From assembly GCF_023061185.1 (NCBI RefSeq), contig NZ_JAKGAK010000006.1, forward strand, positions 1-64,000: a stretch of 64,000 nucleotides of DNA, given 5' to 3'. Source of the stretch: Chromohalobacter beijerinckii (lineage in GTDB: Bacteria > Pseudomonadota > Gammaproteobacteria > Pseudomonadales > Halomonadaceae). Under the pieces are notes generated by a model. That model was not told where the DNA came from, ran no database searches, and saw nothing but the letters and a program-made list of their open reading frames with translations. This document shows, piece after piece, positions 33,727-44,584 of the stretch (its first letter is position 1; each line of letters begins with the position of its first letter). The position numbers were made by a program, and so were the translations under genes.

Positions 33727-34740
33727 ATGAGCGAGAATGCTAGAACCGATTGGCCCTATCCCCGCCCTGAGCAACCGCCGGTGCCCAAGCCCGGCGACGC
33801 GGCGCATACCGTGAATGTCTGGCTGGTGCCCAATTTCTCGATGCTGACGCTCTTTTGCTTGCTCGAGCCGTTGCGCGTGGCCAACCGCTTCGGTCGCGAG
33901 TTGTTCGCTTGGCGGCTGCTCTCGGCGGATGGCGACCCTGTGGTGGCCAGCAACGGCGTGCGTATCGAGGTCGAGGGTGTTCTGGCGGAACACGCCCTCG
34001 GCGATTTGTTGATGGTGATTTCTTCGTATGAGGCGGAGGTCAGCGTGACCAGCGCCGAGCGCGCAGTGCTTCGGCACGTCGCGGCCCATGGCGGGCGTGT
34101 CGGTGGGCTCGATACCGCGCCCTTCATCCTCGCCCGGGCGGGCTTGCTCGATCAGCATCGCGTGGCGCTGCACTGGGAAAGCGTGCCGGCTTTCCGGGCG
34201 GAGTTTCCGCATATCAGCGTCAGCGAGGCGCGCTTCGAATTCGCCGGACAGCGTTTGACTGGCTCCGGCGGCGCGGCAGGCATCGACATGATGCTGCAAT
34301 GGATCGAACACGATTACGGGCCGGCGTTGGCCAATGCCGTGGGGCGGCAGCTCGTGCACCAGCGCGTTTCCGAGGAAGAAGCCTGGAAGGCCGGCGCGGC
34401 GCGTACCCTGGAGGATTTGCCGCGCAGCGTGGTGCGCGCGCTGGCGGTGATGGAAACCCACCTCGATCAGGTCTTGTCGATCCCCGAGATCTGTCGCCTG
34501 ATCGGCCAGTCCCAGCGCCAGTTGACGCGTCTTTTCATGGCACATTTCGGCGAGACGCCCAAGCAGTGCTATGTGGGAATGCGCCTCGATTATGCCCGGC
34601 GACTGCTCGCCGATAGTCGCTGCCGGGTGACCGAGGCTGCCTTGACCAGCGGCTTCGCGCATTTGGCACACTTCTCGCGCGTCTATCAGGCACGTTTCGG
34701 TGAGCGGCCAAGCGCGACGGCCGAGAGAGGCACCGTGTGA
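33727..34740 (+). CDS. AraC-family regulator with GATase1-like domain (GbdR/ArgR-type)
   Basis: 337 aa. The N-terminal class-I glutamine-amidotransferase-like sensor domain is seen in VNVWLVPNFSMLTLFCLLEP, followed by VISSYEAE and GGLDTAPFILARAG. The C-terminal AraC double helix-turn-helix shows SIPEICRLIGQSQRQLTRLF, then FGETPKQCYVGMRLDYARRL and ALTSGFAHLAHFSRVYQARFG. Regulators of this shape control glycine-betaine (GbdR), carnitine (CdhR) and arginine (Pseudomonas ArgR) catabolism. It is divergent from the tmpA operon by 128 bp and is its likely activator. Confidence 0.85.
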   Translation: MSENARTDWPYPRPEQPPVPKPGDAAHTVNVWLVPNFSMLTLFCLLEPLRVANRFGRELFAWRLLSADGDPVVASNGVRIEVEGVLAEHALGDLLMVISSYEAEVSVTSAERAVLRHVAAHGGRVGGLDTAPFILARAGLLDQHRVALHWESVPAFRAEFPHISVSEARFEFAGQRLTGSGGAAGIDMMLQWIEHDYGPALANAVGRQLVHQRVSEEEAWKAGAARTLEDLPRSVVRALAVMETHLDQVLSIPEICRLIGQSQRQLTRLFMAHFGETPKQCYVGMRLDYARRLLADSRCRVTEAALTSGFAHLAHFSRVYQARFGERPSATAERGTV

Positions 34741-34808
34741 AGCGCCGGCGGGCACGTTAGACTCGGGGCTTCGCCGTCGCGGTGCTTTATCATTTGTGAG
34801 GAGTCTGC

Positions 34809-35480
34809 ATGTCCACCCAACCTTTCGTGACTCGCCTGGCCGATGGCGGTGTCTTTCCCCATATGCTGGGCAAGATCGTCTGCGTGGGGCGCAACTACGC
34901 CGCGCACGCCCGTGAACTCGACAACCCGGTGCCTGGTGCACCGCTATTGTTCATCAAGCCTGCCACCAGCGCGGTCCCCATGGCACGCGACATCGCCGAG
35001 CAATTCACGCGTGGCGAGGTGCATTTCGAAACCGAATTGGCGCTGCTCATCGGCAAGCGGTTGAGCGGGGCCAGCGTCGAGCAAGCCCAGCGCGCCGTCG
35101 CCGGGCTTGGCTTGGCGCTGGATTTGACGCTGCGCGACGTGCAGTCGCAATTGAAGGAAAAGGGCCACCCCTGGGAAGTTGCCAAGGCCTTCGACGGCGC
35201 CTGCCCGTTGTCGCCGTTCGTGGCGTTGGATGAAGTGCCCGACTGGGCGGATTTGCGCTTCACGCTGGAGATCGACGGCGAACGCCGCCAGACCGGCGAG
35301 ACGCGTGACATGTTGTTCGCCATTCCTGAGCTATTGGCCGAGATGTCGCGGCATTTCACGTTGCAGCCCGGCGACGTGGTGCTCACCGGTACGCCAGCCG
35401 GGGTCGGGCCGTTACCCCGTAATGCACAGCTATCGCTGTGGGGCTCGTTCGGGCTGGAGGCGTCCACGCAGACGCGGTGA
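34809..35480 (+). CDS. Fumarylacetoacetate hydrolase family protein (acylpyruvase-like)
   Basis: 223 aa, the size of the small FAH members (YcgM, FAHD1). Metal and substrate residues fall in IVCVGRNYAAHARELDN, then VHFETELALLIGK (Glu-x-Glu), GLGLALDLTLRDVQ and LTGTPAGVGPL. Enzymes of this group hydrolyse acylpyruvates or decarboxylate oxaloacetate in the cytosol. AGGAG precedes the ATG. It follows the AraC gene by 68 bp on the same strand, and a functional link is not evident. Confidence 0.85.
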   Translation: MSTQPFVTRLADGGVFPHMLGKIVCVGRNYAAHARELDNPVPGAPLLFIKPATSAVPMARDIAEQFTRGEVHFETELALLIGKRLSGASVEQAQRAVAGLGLALDLTLRDVQSQLKEKGHPWEVAKAFDGACPLSPFVALDEVPDWADLRFTLEIDGERRQTGETRDMLFAIPELLAEMSRHFTLQPGDVVLTGTPAGVGPLPRNAQLSLWGSFGLEASTQTR

Positions 35481-35485
35481 CCTAA

Positions 35486-35518
35486 ATTCGGCGTCACTCC
35501 AGAGATTCGGCGTCACTC
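35486..35518. repeat. Short tandem duplication at the FAH/speA convergence
   Basis: ATTCGGCGTCACTC occurs at 35486-35499 and again at 35505-35518. The second copy includes the speA stop codon. It looks like a local duplication of the gene's last bases; no hairpin terminator is seen between the convergent genes. Confidence 0.5.
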
Positions 35519-37414
35519 AAGATAGGTGTAGCCTTCCAGGCCGGCGGCGAGATCGCGCATGAAGTCGTCGCGCTGGGCATCGCTCAGTGCGCTGTCCTGG
35601 AGCTGGCGCGATAGGCGCTGGCTGAGTTCGTCGGCATCGAAGTTCACGTAACGCAGCACGTCGGCGACGGTATCGCCCTGCTGGTGATTGCTGAGTCGCC
35701 ATTGGCCGTCGGCGTCCAGCGTGGCGTCCACGGCGTCGGTGTCGCCGAACAGGTTGTGCAGGTCGCCGAGGATTTCCTGGTAGGCGCCGACCAGAAATAG
35801 CCCCAGCAGCTTGTCCTCGCCGTCCTGCCATTCGGGCAGCGGCAACGTTGCTTCCAGGCCCTGGCCGTCGACGTAGCAGTCGATGCGCCCGTCGCTGTCG
35901 CAGGTGATGTCCTGGATCACGCCACGCCGCGTGGGCGGGCGGTCGAGGCCGGTGAGCGGCAGCACCGGGAATACCTGGTCGATGCCCCACACATCGGGCA
36001 CCGACTGGAACAGCGAGAAGTTGACGAACAACTTGTCGGCGAGCTTTTCGGCGAGTTCATCGGCGATTTCGCGATGGGCCCGGTTGCGCGGATCGAGCTG
36101 TGCGCTCAGGCGCCGGCAGGCGGCGAAGTAGACCGTCTCACCCTCGGCGCGTGCGTCGAGGGTAGCGAGCCCCAGTACGAAGCGATCCTGCAGTTCGCCG
36201 ATGGCCTGCACTACGTCGTGGTAGGCCTCGGCGAGGCCGCGCGGGTCCTGCGTGGTCTTCAGCTTGGCGTGCACGCGCCACAGTTCATCGAGTTCGGCAT
36301 CGCCGCCCAGGCGTTGCGTGGGCACCTCCTCGCTCAAGCGCTCCTCGCCGATGACGTTGGTAATCAGCACCGCGTGATGCGCGGTCAAGGCGCGCCCCGA
36401 TTCAGAAATCAGGTGCGGATGCGGCAAGCCTTCGGCGTCGCAGGCCTGACGGAAGGCCCACACCACGTTGCTGGCGTATTCGTGCATCGAGTAGTTGATC
36501 GAGCAAAAGCTGCGCGAGCGTGTGCCCTCGTAGTCGACACCAAGGCCGCCGCCGACGTCGACGGTATCCACCGGGGCGCCCAGGGCGCGCAGGCTTTGGT
36601 AGAAGCGGGCGCATTCGCGCAGGCCGCGCTGGATATCGCGGATGTTGGCGATCTGTGAGCCGAGGTGGAAATGCACCAGTTGCAGGCTGGCCAGGGCATC
36701 GGCGTCGCGCAGGCGCTCGACGACGTCGAGGATCTGGCTGGCGGTGAGCCCGAACTTGGACTTCTCGCCGCCCGAATTCTGCCACTTGCCCTTGCCCACC
36801 GAGGCCAGTCGTGCACGCAGACCGATGCGCGGCGTGACCTGCAGGCGCTCGGCTTCCTCGAGGATCAGGGTGAGCTCGGAGTGTTTTTCGACCACCAGAT
36901 AGACGCGGTGGCCGAGCTTCTCGCCCATCAGCGCCAGGCGCACGTACTCGCGATCCTTGTAGCCGTTGCAGACGATCAGCGAGGGACCGTCTCCCGAGAG
37001 CGCCAGCACCGCCAGCAGCTCCGGCTTGCTGCCGGCTTCGAGTCCGACCCGCCCATGGCCGCGTGCCTGGGTGGCGAGGATCTCCTCGACCACGCGGCGC
37101 TGCTGGTTGACCTTGATGGGATACACGGCGGTATAGCCGCCGGTATAGGTTTCATCCTGCATGGCGTTATCGAAAGCGGCGCACAGCTGCTCGACGCGGT
37201 CATGCAGGATGTCGGTGAAACGCACCAGCACCGGCAGACGCAATCCCGCGCGGCGCAACTCGTCGACCAGGGCGTTGAGTGGCAGGGCGGGGCCGTCGGT
37301 GTTGCCGCCCAGCGGGCACACGACGGCATGACCGGCGTCGTCGACGTCGAAGTAGCCGCTGCCCCACTGATCGATGTTGTAGGTGCGGCGGGCCTGTTCG
37401 GCGGGCGAGGTCAT
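35513..37414 (-). CDS. speA: Biosynthetic arginine decarboxylase
   Basis: 633 aa from ATG 37414 (AGGAG upstream); E. coli SpeA is 658 aa. It makes agmatine from arginine, the first step to putrescine. PLP Lys in the N-terminal TGGYTAVYPIKVNQQRRVVE, the HFHLGSQIANIRDI barrel strand, DVGGGLGVDYEG and the C-terminal CDSDGRIDCYV (catalytic Cys/Asp) are all present. It stands alone and is convergent with the FAH gene. It gives arginine a third fate next to the AruH/AruI route. Confidence 0.95.
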   Translation of the reverse strand: MTSPAEQARRTYNIDQWGSGYFDVDDAGHAVVCPLGGNTDGPALPLNALVDELRRAGLRLPVLVRFTDILHDRVEQLCAAFDNAMQDETYTGGYTAVYPIKVNQQRRVVEEILATQARGHGRVGLEAGSKPELLAVLALSGDGPSLIVCNGYKDREYVRLALMGEKLGHRVYLVVEKHSELTLILEEAERLQVTPRIGLRARLASVGKGKWQNSGGEKSKFGLTASQILDVVERLRDADALASLQLVHFHLGSQIANIRDIQRGLRECARFYQSLRALGAPVDTVDVGGGLGVDYEGTRSRSFCSINYSMHEYASNVVWAFRQACDAEGLPHPHLISESGRALTAHHAVLITNVIGEERLSEEVPTQRLGGDAELDELWRVHAKLKTTQDPRGLAEAYHDVVQAIGELQDRFVLGLATLDARAEGETVYFAACRRLSAQLDPRNRAHREIADELAEKLADKLFVNFSLFQSVPDVWGIDQVFPVLPLTGLDRPPTRRGVIQDITCDSDGRIDCYVDGQGLEATLPLPEWQDGEDKLLGLFLVGAYQEILGDLHNLFGDTDAVDATLDADGQWRLSNHQQGDTVADVLRYVNFDADELSQRLSRQLQDSALSDAQRDDFMRDLAAGLEGYTYLE

Positions 37415-37507
37415 GGCGCACTCCTGGACGGGCCGGCGCGGCCCAGTGAACGAACGGGCTGGCATTATGCCGCTCGCATGCAGGGCTGCAAAGAGTCGTC
37501 GGCGCGT

Positions 37508-37810
37508 TCATCGTAGAATAAACAGCACACCGAGAGTGGCGGCACTGGCCATGCCGAGATGCGTGAGTGCCTCACCGAATGCGGCATCCCGGCGCTCGGA
37601 AGCGCCTGTGCGCTGCATGGCGTCACCCAGTAGCGCGCTGCAAAGGCCGAAGGTGAGTAACAGGGCAGGTACCGTGCCTTGGGATTGCCAAGCCAGAGCC
37701 GTGAGTGCCAGGGCCAGCGACGCGCAGCCGAAGCGCAGGTAGCGATGCTGGGTGGCAGAGATGATGCGAAGGGGCCGTACGGTCGTGACGACGTGCGTGA
37801 AGGTGGGCAT
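37508..37810 (-). CDS. Small membrane protein, unrecognised
   Basis: 100 aa with two or three hydrophobic segments (FGCASLALALTALAW, then VPALLLTFGLCSALLGDA and LGMASAATLGVLFIL). ATG 37810 follows AGGAG-like GGGAGCTTCC. No family was recognised. It lies between speA and thrB on the same strand but with gaps on both sides. Confidence 0.55.
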   Translation of the reverse strand: MPTFTHVVTTVRPLRIISATQHRYLRFGCASLALALTALAWQSQGTVPALLLTFGLCSALLGDAMQRTGASERRDAAFGEALTHLGMASAATLGVLFILR

Positions 37811-37891
37811 AGGAAGCTCCCGTCCAGGGCGAAGCGTCGTGCTCCGCCGTCGATGACGTTTCCAGCCTATGCCGCGTTTCTTAAAGAAGTC

Positions 37892-38869
37892 TTACAGCGT
37901 GTGTGACGGAGCCGGATTGGCGGATGGCAAGGGCGGGGCGCCATGTTCGAGGCGCATCGCGAGCAGGTTGCGGTACTGGCTGGGGTCCTTGGGCGTGAGG
38001 TCGTGCGCGGGCGGGTCGACGTAGACGACCAGCAGCCGCGAGAGCCAGTAGCGTAATGCCGTCATGCGCAGCATCACCGGCCACAGCGTCTGCTCGGTTT
38101 CGGTCAGCGGACGGCGCGCCTGGTAGGCGCCGAGGAGCGCCGTGTAGCGGGCTTCGTCGAAACGGCCGTCGGCAGCGCTGGCCCAGTCGTTGACGACGAT
38201 GGCCAGGTCGAAGAGCAAATCGCCGGTGCAGCCATTGTAGAAGTCGATGATGCCACCCAGCCGGTCGCCGTCGAAGAGGGTGTTGTCGCGAAACAGGTCG
38301 CCGTGGATCGCACCCTGGGGAAGCGACGGGGCATCGCCGAAAATGCCTTGATAAGCGTCGATCTCGTCGCCCATCAGGCGCTGATCGGCCTCGGACAGGT
38401 AGCTCATGACCTTGTGTTGCGCGCTGGATAGCCAGTGCAGGTCGCGGGGGTTGGGGCGCTGGCCTTCGAAGCGCTGCGAGACCTTGTGCATGCGCCCCAG
38501 AGCATCGCCGAGTTCGCGGCACTGGGCGAGCGTCGGTGATTCGGGATGACGCCCCGGAAGGCGCGGGAACAGCAGCGCCGGACGCTCGGCGAGCTCTTGC
38601 AGGGCGACGCCATCACGATCGTGAACGGGCCCTGCTACAGGCAACCGGTGTTCGTCGAGATAGTCGAGCAACGCCACGAAGAAGGGCAGCTCGTCGCTTT
38701 CACCCTGCTCGAACAGGGTGAGCACGAAACGCCCTTGGTCGGTGGTGACGAAGAAGGTGGAGTTCTCCGTACCGCTGGGCACGCCTTCCAGCGTGGTCAA
38801 CGTGCCGATAGCGAAACGCTCGAGAAAGCGTTCGACCTGGGTCTCGGTCAAAGGAGTGAATACGGCCAT
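37892..38869 (-). CDS. thrB: Homoserine kinase (ThrB, APH-fold type)
   Basis: 325 aa of the aminoglycoside-phosphotransferase-like fold used for homoserine kinase in Pseudomonas and relatives (316 aa). It phosphorylates homoserine in threonine synthesis. The family start MAVFTPLTETQVERFLERF and GTENSTFFVTT are present, with the catalytic loop QGAIHGDLFRDNTLFDG and metal Asp in GGIIDFYNGC. Confidence 0.88.
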   Translation of the reverse strand: MAVFTPLTETQVERFLERFAIGTLTTLEGVPSGTENSTFFVTTDQGRFVLTLFEQGESDELPFFVALLDYLDEHRLPVAGPVHDRDGVALQELAERPALLFPRLPGRHPESPTLAQCRELGDALGRMHKVSQRFEGQRPNPRDLHWLSSAQHKVMSYLSEADQRLMGDEIDAYQGIFGDAPSLPQGAIHGDLFRDNTLFDGDRLGGIIDFYNGCTGDLLFDLAIVVNDWASAADGRFDEARYTALLGAYQARRPLTETEQTLWPVMLRMTALRYWLSRLLVVYVDPPAHDLTPKDPSQYRNLLAMRLEHGAPPLPSANPAPSHTL

Positions 38870-38965
38870 GTGTCTCTCGCCCGGGGTGCCAAGCGCGCAT
38901 TGTAGCGGCTTGTCGCGGGGAGTCCTACCGCCATGCGCGAGGTCGTTGATGTGCGGCAGGCAACA

Positions 38966-39244
38966 TCATTCGCCGCTGGAGACCCAGTCGGGCACCTCGA
39001 CACGTGTGGCGTCGCGGCGTTCGAAGTTGCCGTCGCCGTCGCCATCGTAGAGGAAGTAGCTGGCGCCTTGCCGGGGCACGATCTCGATGGCATAGAGCTC
39101 GCCGTTGACGCGGTATTCCTTGAGTGTGCGGTTGTCGTCCTGGCGCACGGTGATATCCGGGGACGGCTGCGCGACGGCAAGCGAGGCGCTGGCGCCGATA
39201 ATGAGGCCGAGCCCCAGGCAGAGAATAATAGGTAGGCGCTGCAT
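38966..39244 (-). CDS. DUF2782-family exported protein
   Basis: 92 aa from ATG 39244 with GGAGACCGCC upstream. A signal peptide (IILCLGLGLIIGASASLAVA) is followed by a short domain with VRQDDNRTLKEYRVNGELYA, then VPRQGASYFLYDGDGDG, the pattern of DUF2782. Members sit between thrB and polA in many Pseudomonas-like genomes, as here. Function unknown; probably periplasmic. Confidence 0.8.
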   Translation of the reverse strand: MQRLPIILCLGLGLIIGASASLAVAQPSPDITVRQDDNRTLKEYRVNGELYAIEIVPRQGASYFLYDGDGDGNFERRDATRVEVPDWVSSGE

Positions 39245-39424
39245 GGCGGTCTCCTCGGCTGGCGGGGCAAACACGGGGGTATTGCGCCTTGAGCCCATGA
39301 GGTAATGAAAGGCCATTATCCCACATCATGCGGGTTCGGCGCATGTTAAGAGGGTTTCGCCTGACGCTGCGCAATGCCTTGCGTATCATGGCAGCATCGC
39401 GAATTTCCAATGGATGCTGATGCC

Positions 39425-42196
<2,772 letters not shown>

Positions 42197-42250
42197 GGAC
42201 GGGCCCACGGCGATGCCGGGGCCCGGTGACGGCAGGTCGCGGCGCGGGTC

Positions 42251-43276
42251 TCAACGCCAGCCGACGCGATCGAAGATGCGGATTGCCTCGGGGTTGTGTT
42301 CGCCCAGGGCGTTGATATTGAGTGCGTCTCGCTTGAAGTCGCCCCATGTCGCGAGCGTGCCGTCGACCCCGATGCCGTCGACGACGGGGAACTCGTGATT
42401 GCCGGCGGCGAACAGGCGCTGGGCCTCGCCGGAAGCGAGGAACTCCAGGAAGCGGATGGCGTTGTCCCGATTGGGCGCGTCCGCCACCACGCCGGCGCCG
42501 CCGACGTTGACGTGGGCGCCGCGTCCGTCCTGGTTGGGTAGCAGGATCTCGACGCTTTCGGCGGCCTCACGGTCACTGGCGTCATCGGACTCGAGCAAGC
42601 GCACGTAATAGTAGTGGTTGGCGACGGCGATATCGCACTCGCCGCTGGCCACGCCGCGAATCTGATCGGTATCGCCGCCCTCGGGATCGCGCGCCATATT
42701 GTCGACGACGCCCTGGGCCCAGGCCTCGGCGTCGTCCATGTCGTGGTGGGCGATCATCGAGGCGAGCAGGGACTGGTTGTAGATGTTGTTCGACGAGCGA
42801 ATGCAGATATCGCCCTCGAAACGCGGGTCGGCGAGATCTTCGTAGCGCTTCAGGTTCGCCGGATCGACATCGTCGGGATCGTAGAAGATCGCTCGCACGC
42901 GCTGGCTGAAGCCGAACCACTTGCCTTCCGGATGACGCATGGCGTCGGGCAGACGCTCGTTCAGCACATCGGACTCGATGCCCTGGAAAACGCCTGCCTG
43001 CTCGGCGCGCCACAGGCGGCCGGCGTCGACGGTCAGCATGATGTCCGCGGGGCTGGCGGCGCCCTCGCGGCGAATCCGTTCGATGAGCTGGTCTGAATCC
43101 CCTTCGAGTATGTTGACGTCGATGCCGGTTTTCTCGGTAAAGGCATCGTAGAGCGTCTGGTCGGAATCGTAATGGCGTGCGGAGTAGATGTTGACCTCTT
43201 CGGCCAAGGCGTCCCCGGCGAAGATGGCGCCGGCGATCAGGGCAGTGGCCGGTAAGGCGAGTGGACGTTGCGGCAT
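42251..43276 (-). CDS. fbpA: Ferric-iron periplasmic binding protein (FbpA/IdiA-like)
   Basis: 341 aa from ATG 43276 (AAGGGGAT upstream), with signal peptide (ALPATALIAGAIFAGDALA). VNIYSARHYDSDQTLYDAF is the classic start of FbpA-type proteins, and the iron-ligand Tyr pair lies in ANHYYYVRLL. It captures Fe3+ in the periplasm. A Fur-box-like site is in front. The ATPase gene is divergent, and the permease is further on. Confidence 0.88.
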   Translation of the reverse strand: MPQRPLALPATALIAGAIFAGDALAEEVNIYSARHYDSDQTLYDAFTEKTGIDVNILEGDSDQLIERIRREGAASPADIMLTVDAGRLWRAEQAGVFQGIESDVLNERLPDAMRHPEGKWFGFSQRVRAIFYDPDDVDPANLKRYEDLADPRFEGDICIRSSNNIYNQSLLASMIAHHDMDDAEAWAQGVVDNMARDPEGGDTDQIRGVASGECDIAVANHYYYVRLLESDDASDREAAESVEILLPNQDGRGAHVNVGGAGVVADAPNRDNAIRFLEFLASGEAQRLFAAGNHEFPVVDGIGVDGTLATWGDFKRDALNINALGEHNPEAIRIFDRVGWR

Positions 43277-43300
43277 GCGATATCCCCTTGTGGTATGATT

Positions 43301-43319
43301 AGTAATGATAATAAGTCGT
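43301..43319. promoter_or_regulatory. Fur-box-like site between fbpA and fbpC
   Basis: AGTAATGATAATAAGTCGT matches the 19-bp Fur consensus at 11 positions, with an unbroken TAATGATAAT core. It lies 25 bp before the fbpA start, in the 186-bp divergent region shared with the ATPase gene, so iron repression of both is likely. Confidence 0.6.
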
Positions 43320-43462
43320 ATTAACGAGTGTATTGAAGCCCAGTCGGCTGGTGGCGTCAATTCACTGTGTTTAATCACCGTTTAACGGCATGCGGTGGCC
43401 GGTGGCGTCAGCCCCATGGGTTGCCGATCGCCTCATCGCTTGCCGTGCCTGGGCCCTTGACC

Positions 43463-44584
43463 ATGAATCAACCGTTCAATGCCTTCCGCACATGCACGGC
43501 CGCGTCGGTTTCTCCTCATCTGGACGTGCGCCGGTTGCGCCATCGTTATGCCGAGCATGTCGCCGTGGAAGAGGTCAGTCTCGAGGTGATGCCGGGCGAA
43601 GTGGTGTGCCTGCTGGGACCGTCGGGCTGCGGCAAGACAACGGTGTTACGCCTCGTGGCCGGTCTCGAACGTTTGCAGCATGGCGAACTCTACCTGGGAG
43701 GCGAGGCGCTCAGTACGTCCGGTGGCCGTCATGTGCCTCCCGAGAAGCGCAGCGTCGGCCTGGCGTTTCAGGAAGCGGCGCTGTTCCCTCACCTCAGTGT
43801 GCTGGACAACGTCGCCTTCGGCCTGGATGGCTTGCCGGCGTCGCAGCGGCGCGTCCGCGCCCGCCATTGGCTCGATCAGCTGGGCATGGCAGCCCGCGCC
43901 GAAAGCTATCCGCACCAGTTGTCGGGTGGCCAGCAGCAGCGCGTGGCCCTGGCCCGCGCCCTGGCGCCGTCGCCGCAGCTGATGCTGCTGGACGAGCCGT
44001 TCTCCAGTCTCGATGCGCGCCTGCGCGAACAGATTCGCGACGATACCCTGCATGCGCTCAAGCAGGGAGAAGCCGGGACGCTGCTGGTGACGCACGACCC
44101 CGAGGAGGCGATGTTCATGGCGGATCGCATCGCCCTGATGCGCGAGGGGCGCGTGGTGCAGTGGGGGACGCCCTATCAGTTGTACTGCCAGCCGCAGGAC
44201 CCTTTCGTGGTGACGTTTTTCGGTGCCGTCAACGAGTGGTCAGGCGACGTCCGCAACGGTGCCGTGGCGACACCGGCGGGTGCGGTGGCGGCGCCGACGC
44301 TTGCCGAGGGCGCGCGGGCGCGCGTGATGATTCGCCCGGAGGCGATCCGTGTGACGCCGCTCGCTCACGCCGCCAGCGCGGTGGAGACGTCTGCGCCCCG
44401 GCAGGCCCTCGTGGTCATGGCCAAGCTCCTGGGACGCAGCAGCCTGCTGCATCTGGCTGCGGCCGATGGCAGGGGTGGCGAGGTGCATCTGCACGCTCAG
44501 GTGCCCGGCGTTTTCCTGCCGGATGTCGGCACGTCGTTGGCCTTGGAACTGGATGCTTCACAGTGCTTCGCGTTTCCCGCCTGA
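43463..44584 (+). CDS. fbpC: Ferric-iron ABC ATPase (FbpC-like)
   Basis: 373 aa from ATG 43463. Walker A GPSGCGKTTVLRLVAGLE, Q-loop AFQEAALFPHLSVL, signature LSGGQQQRVALARAL, Walker B LMLLDEPFSSLDA and the switch His in LLVTHDPEEA are intact, with a TOBE-like C-terminal part. It is divergent from fbpA. Its last 27 bp overlap the end of the permease gene on the other strand, an unusual split of an fbpABC set. Confidence 0.88.
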   Translation: MNQPFNAFRTCTAASVSPHLDVRRLRHRYAEHVAVEEVSLEVMPGEVVCLLGPSGCGKTTVLRLVAGLERLQHGELYLGGEALSTSGGRHVPPEKRSVGLAFQEAALFPHLSVLDNVAFGLDGLPASQRRVRARHWLDQLGMAARAESYPHQLSGGQQQRVALARALAPSPQLMLLDEPFSSLDARLREQIRDDTLHALKQGEAGTLLVTHDPEEAMFMADRIALMREGRVVQWGTPYQLYCQPQDPFVVTFFGAVNEWSGDVRNGAVATPAGAVAAPTLAEGARARVMIRPEAIRVTPLAHAASAVETSAPRQALVVMAKLLGRSSLLHLAAADGRGGEVHLHAQVPGVFLPDVGTSLALELDASQCFAFPA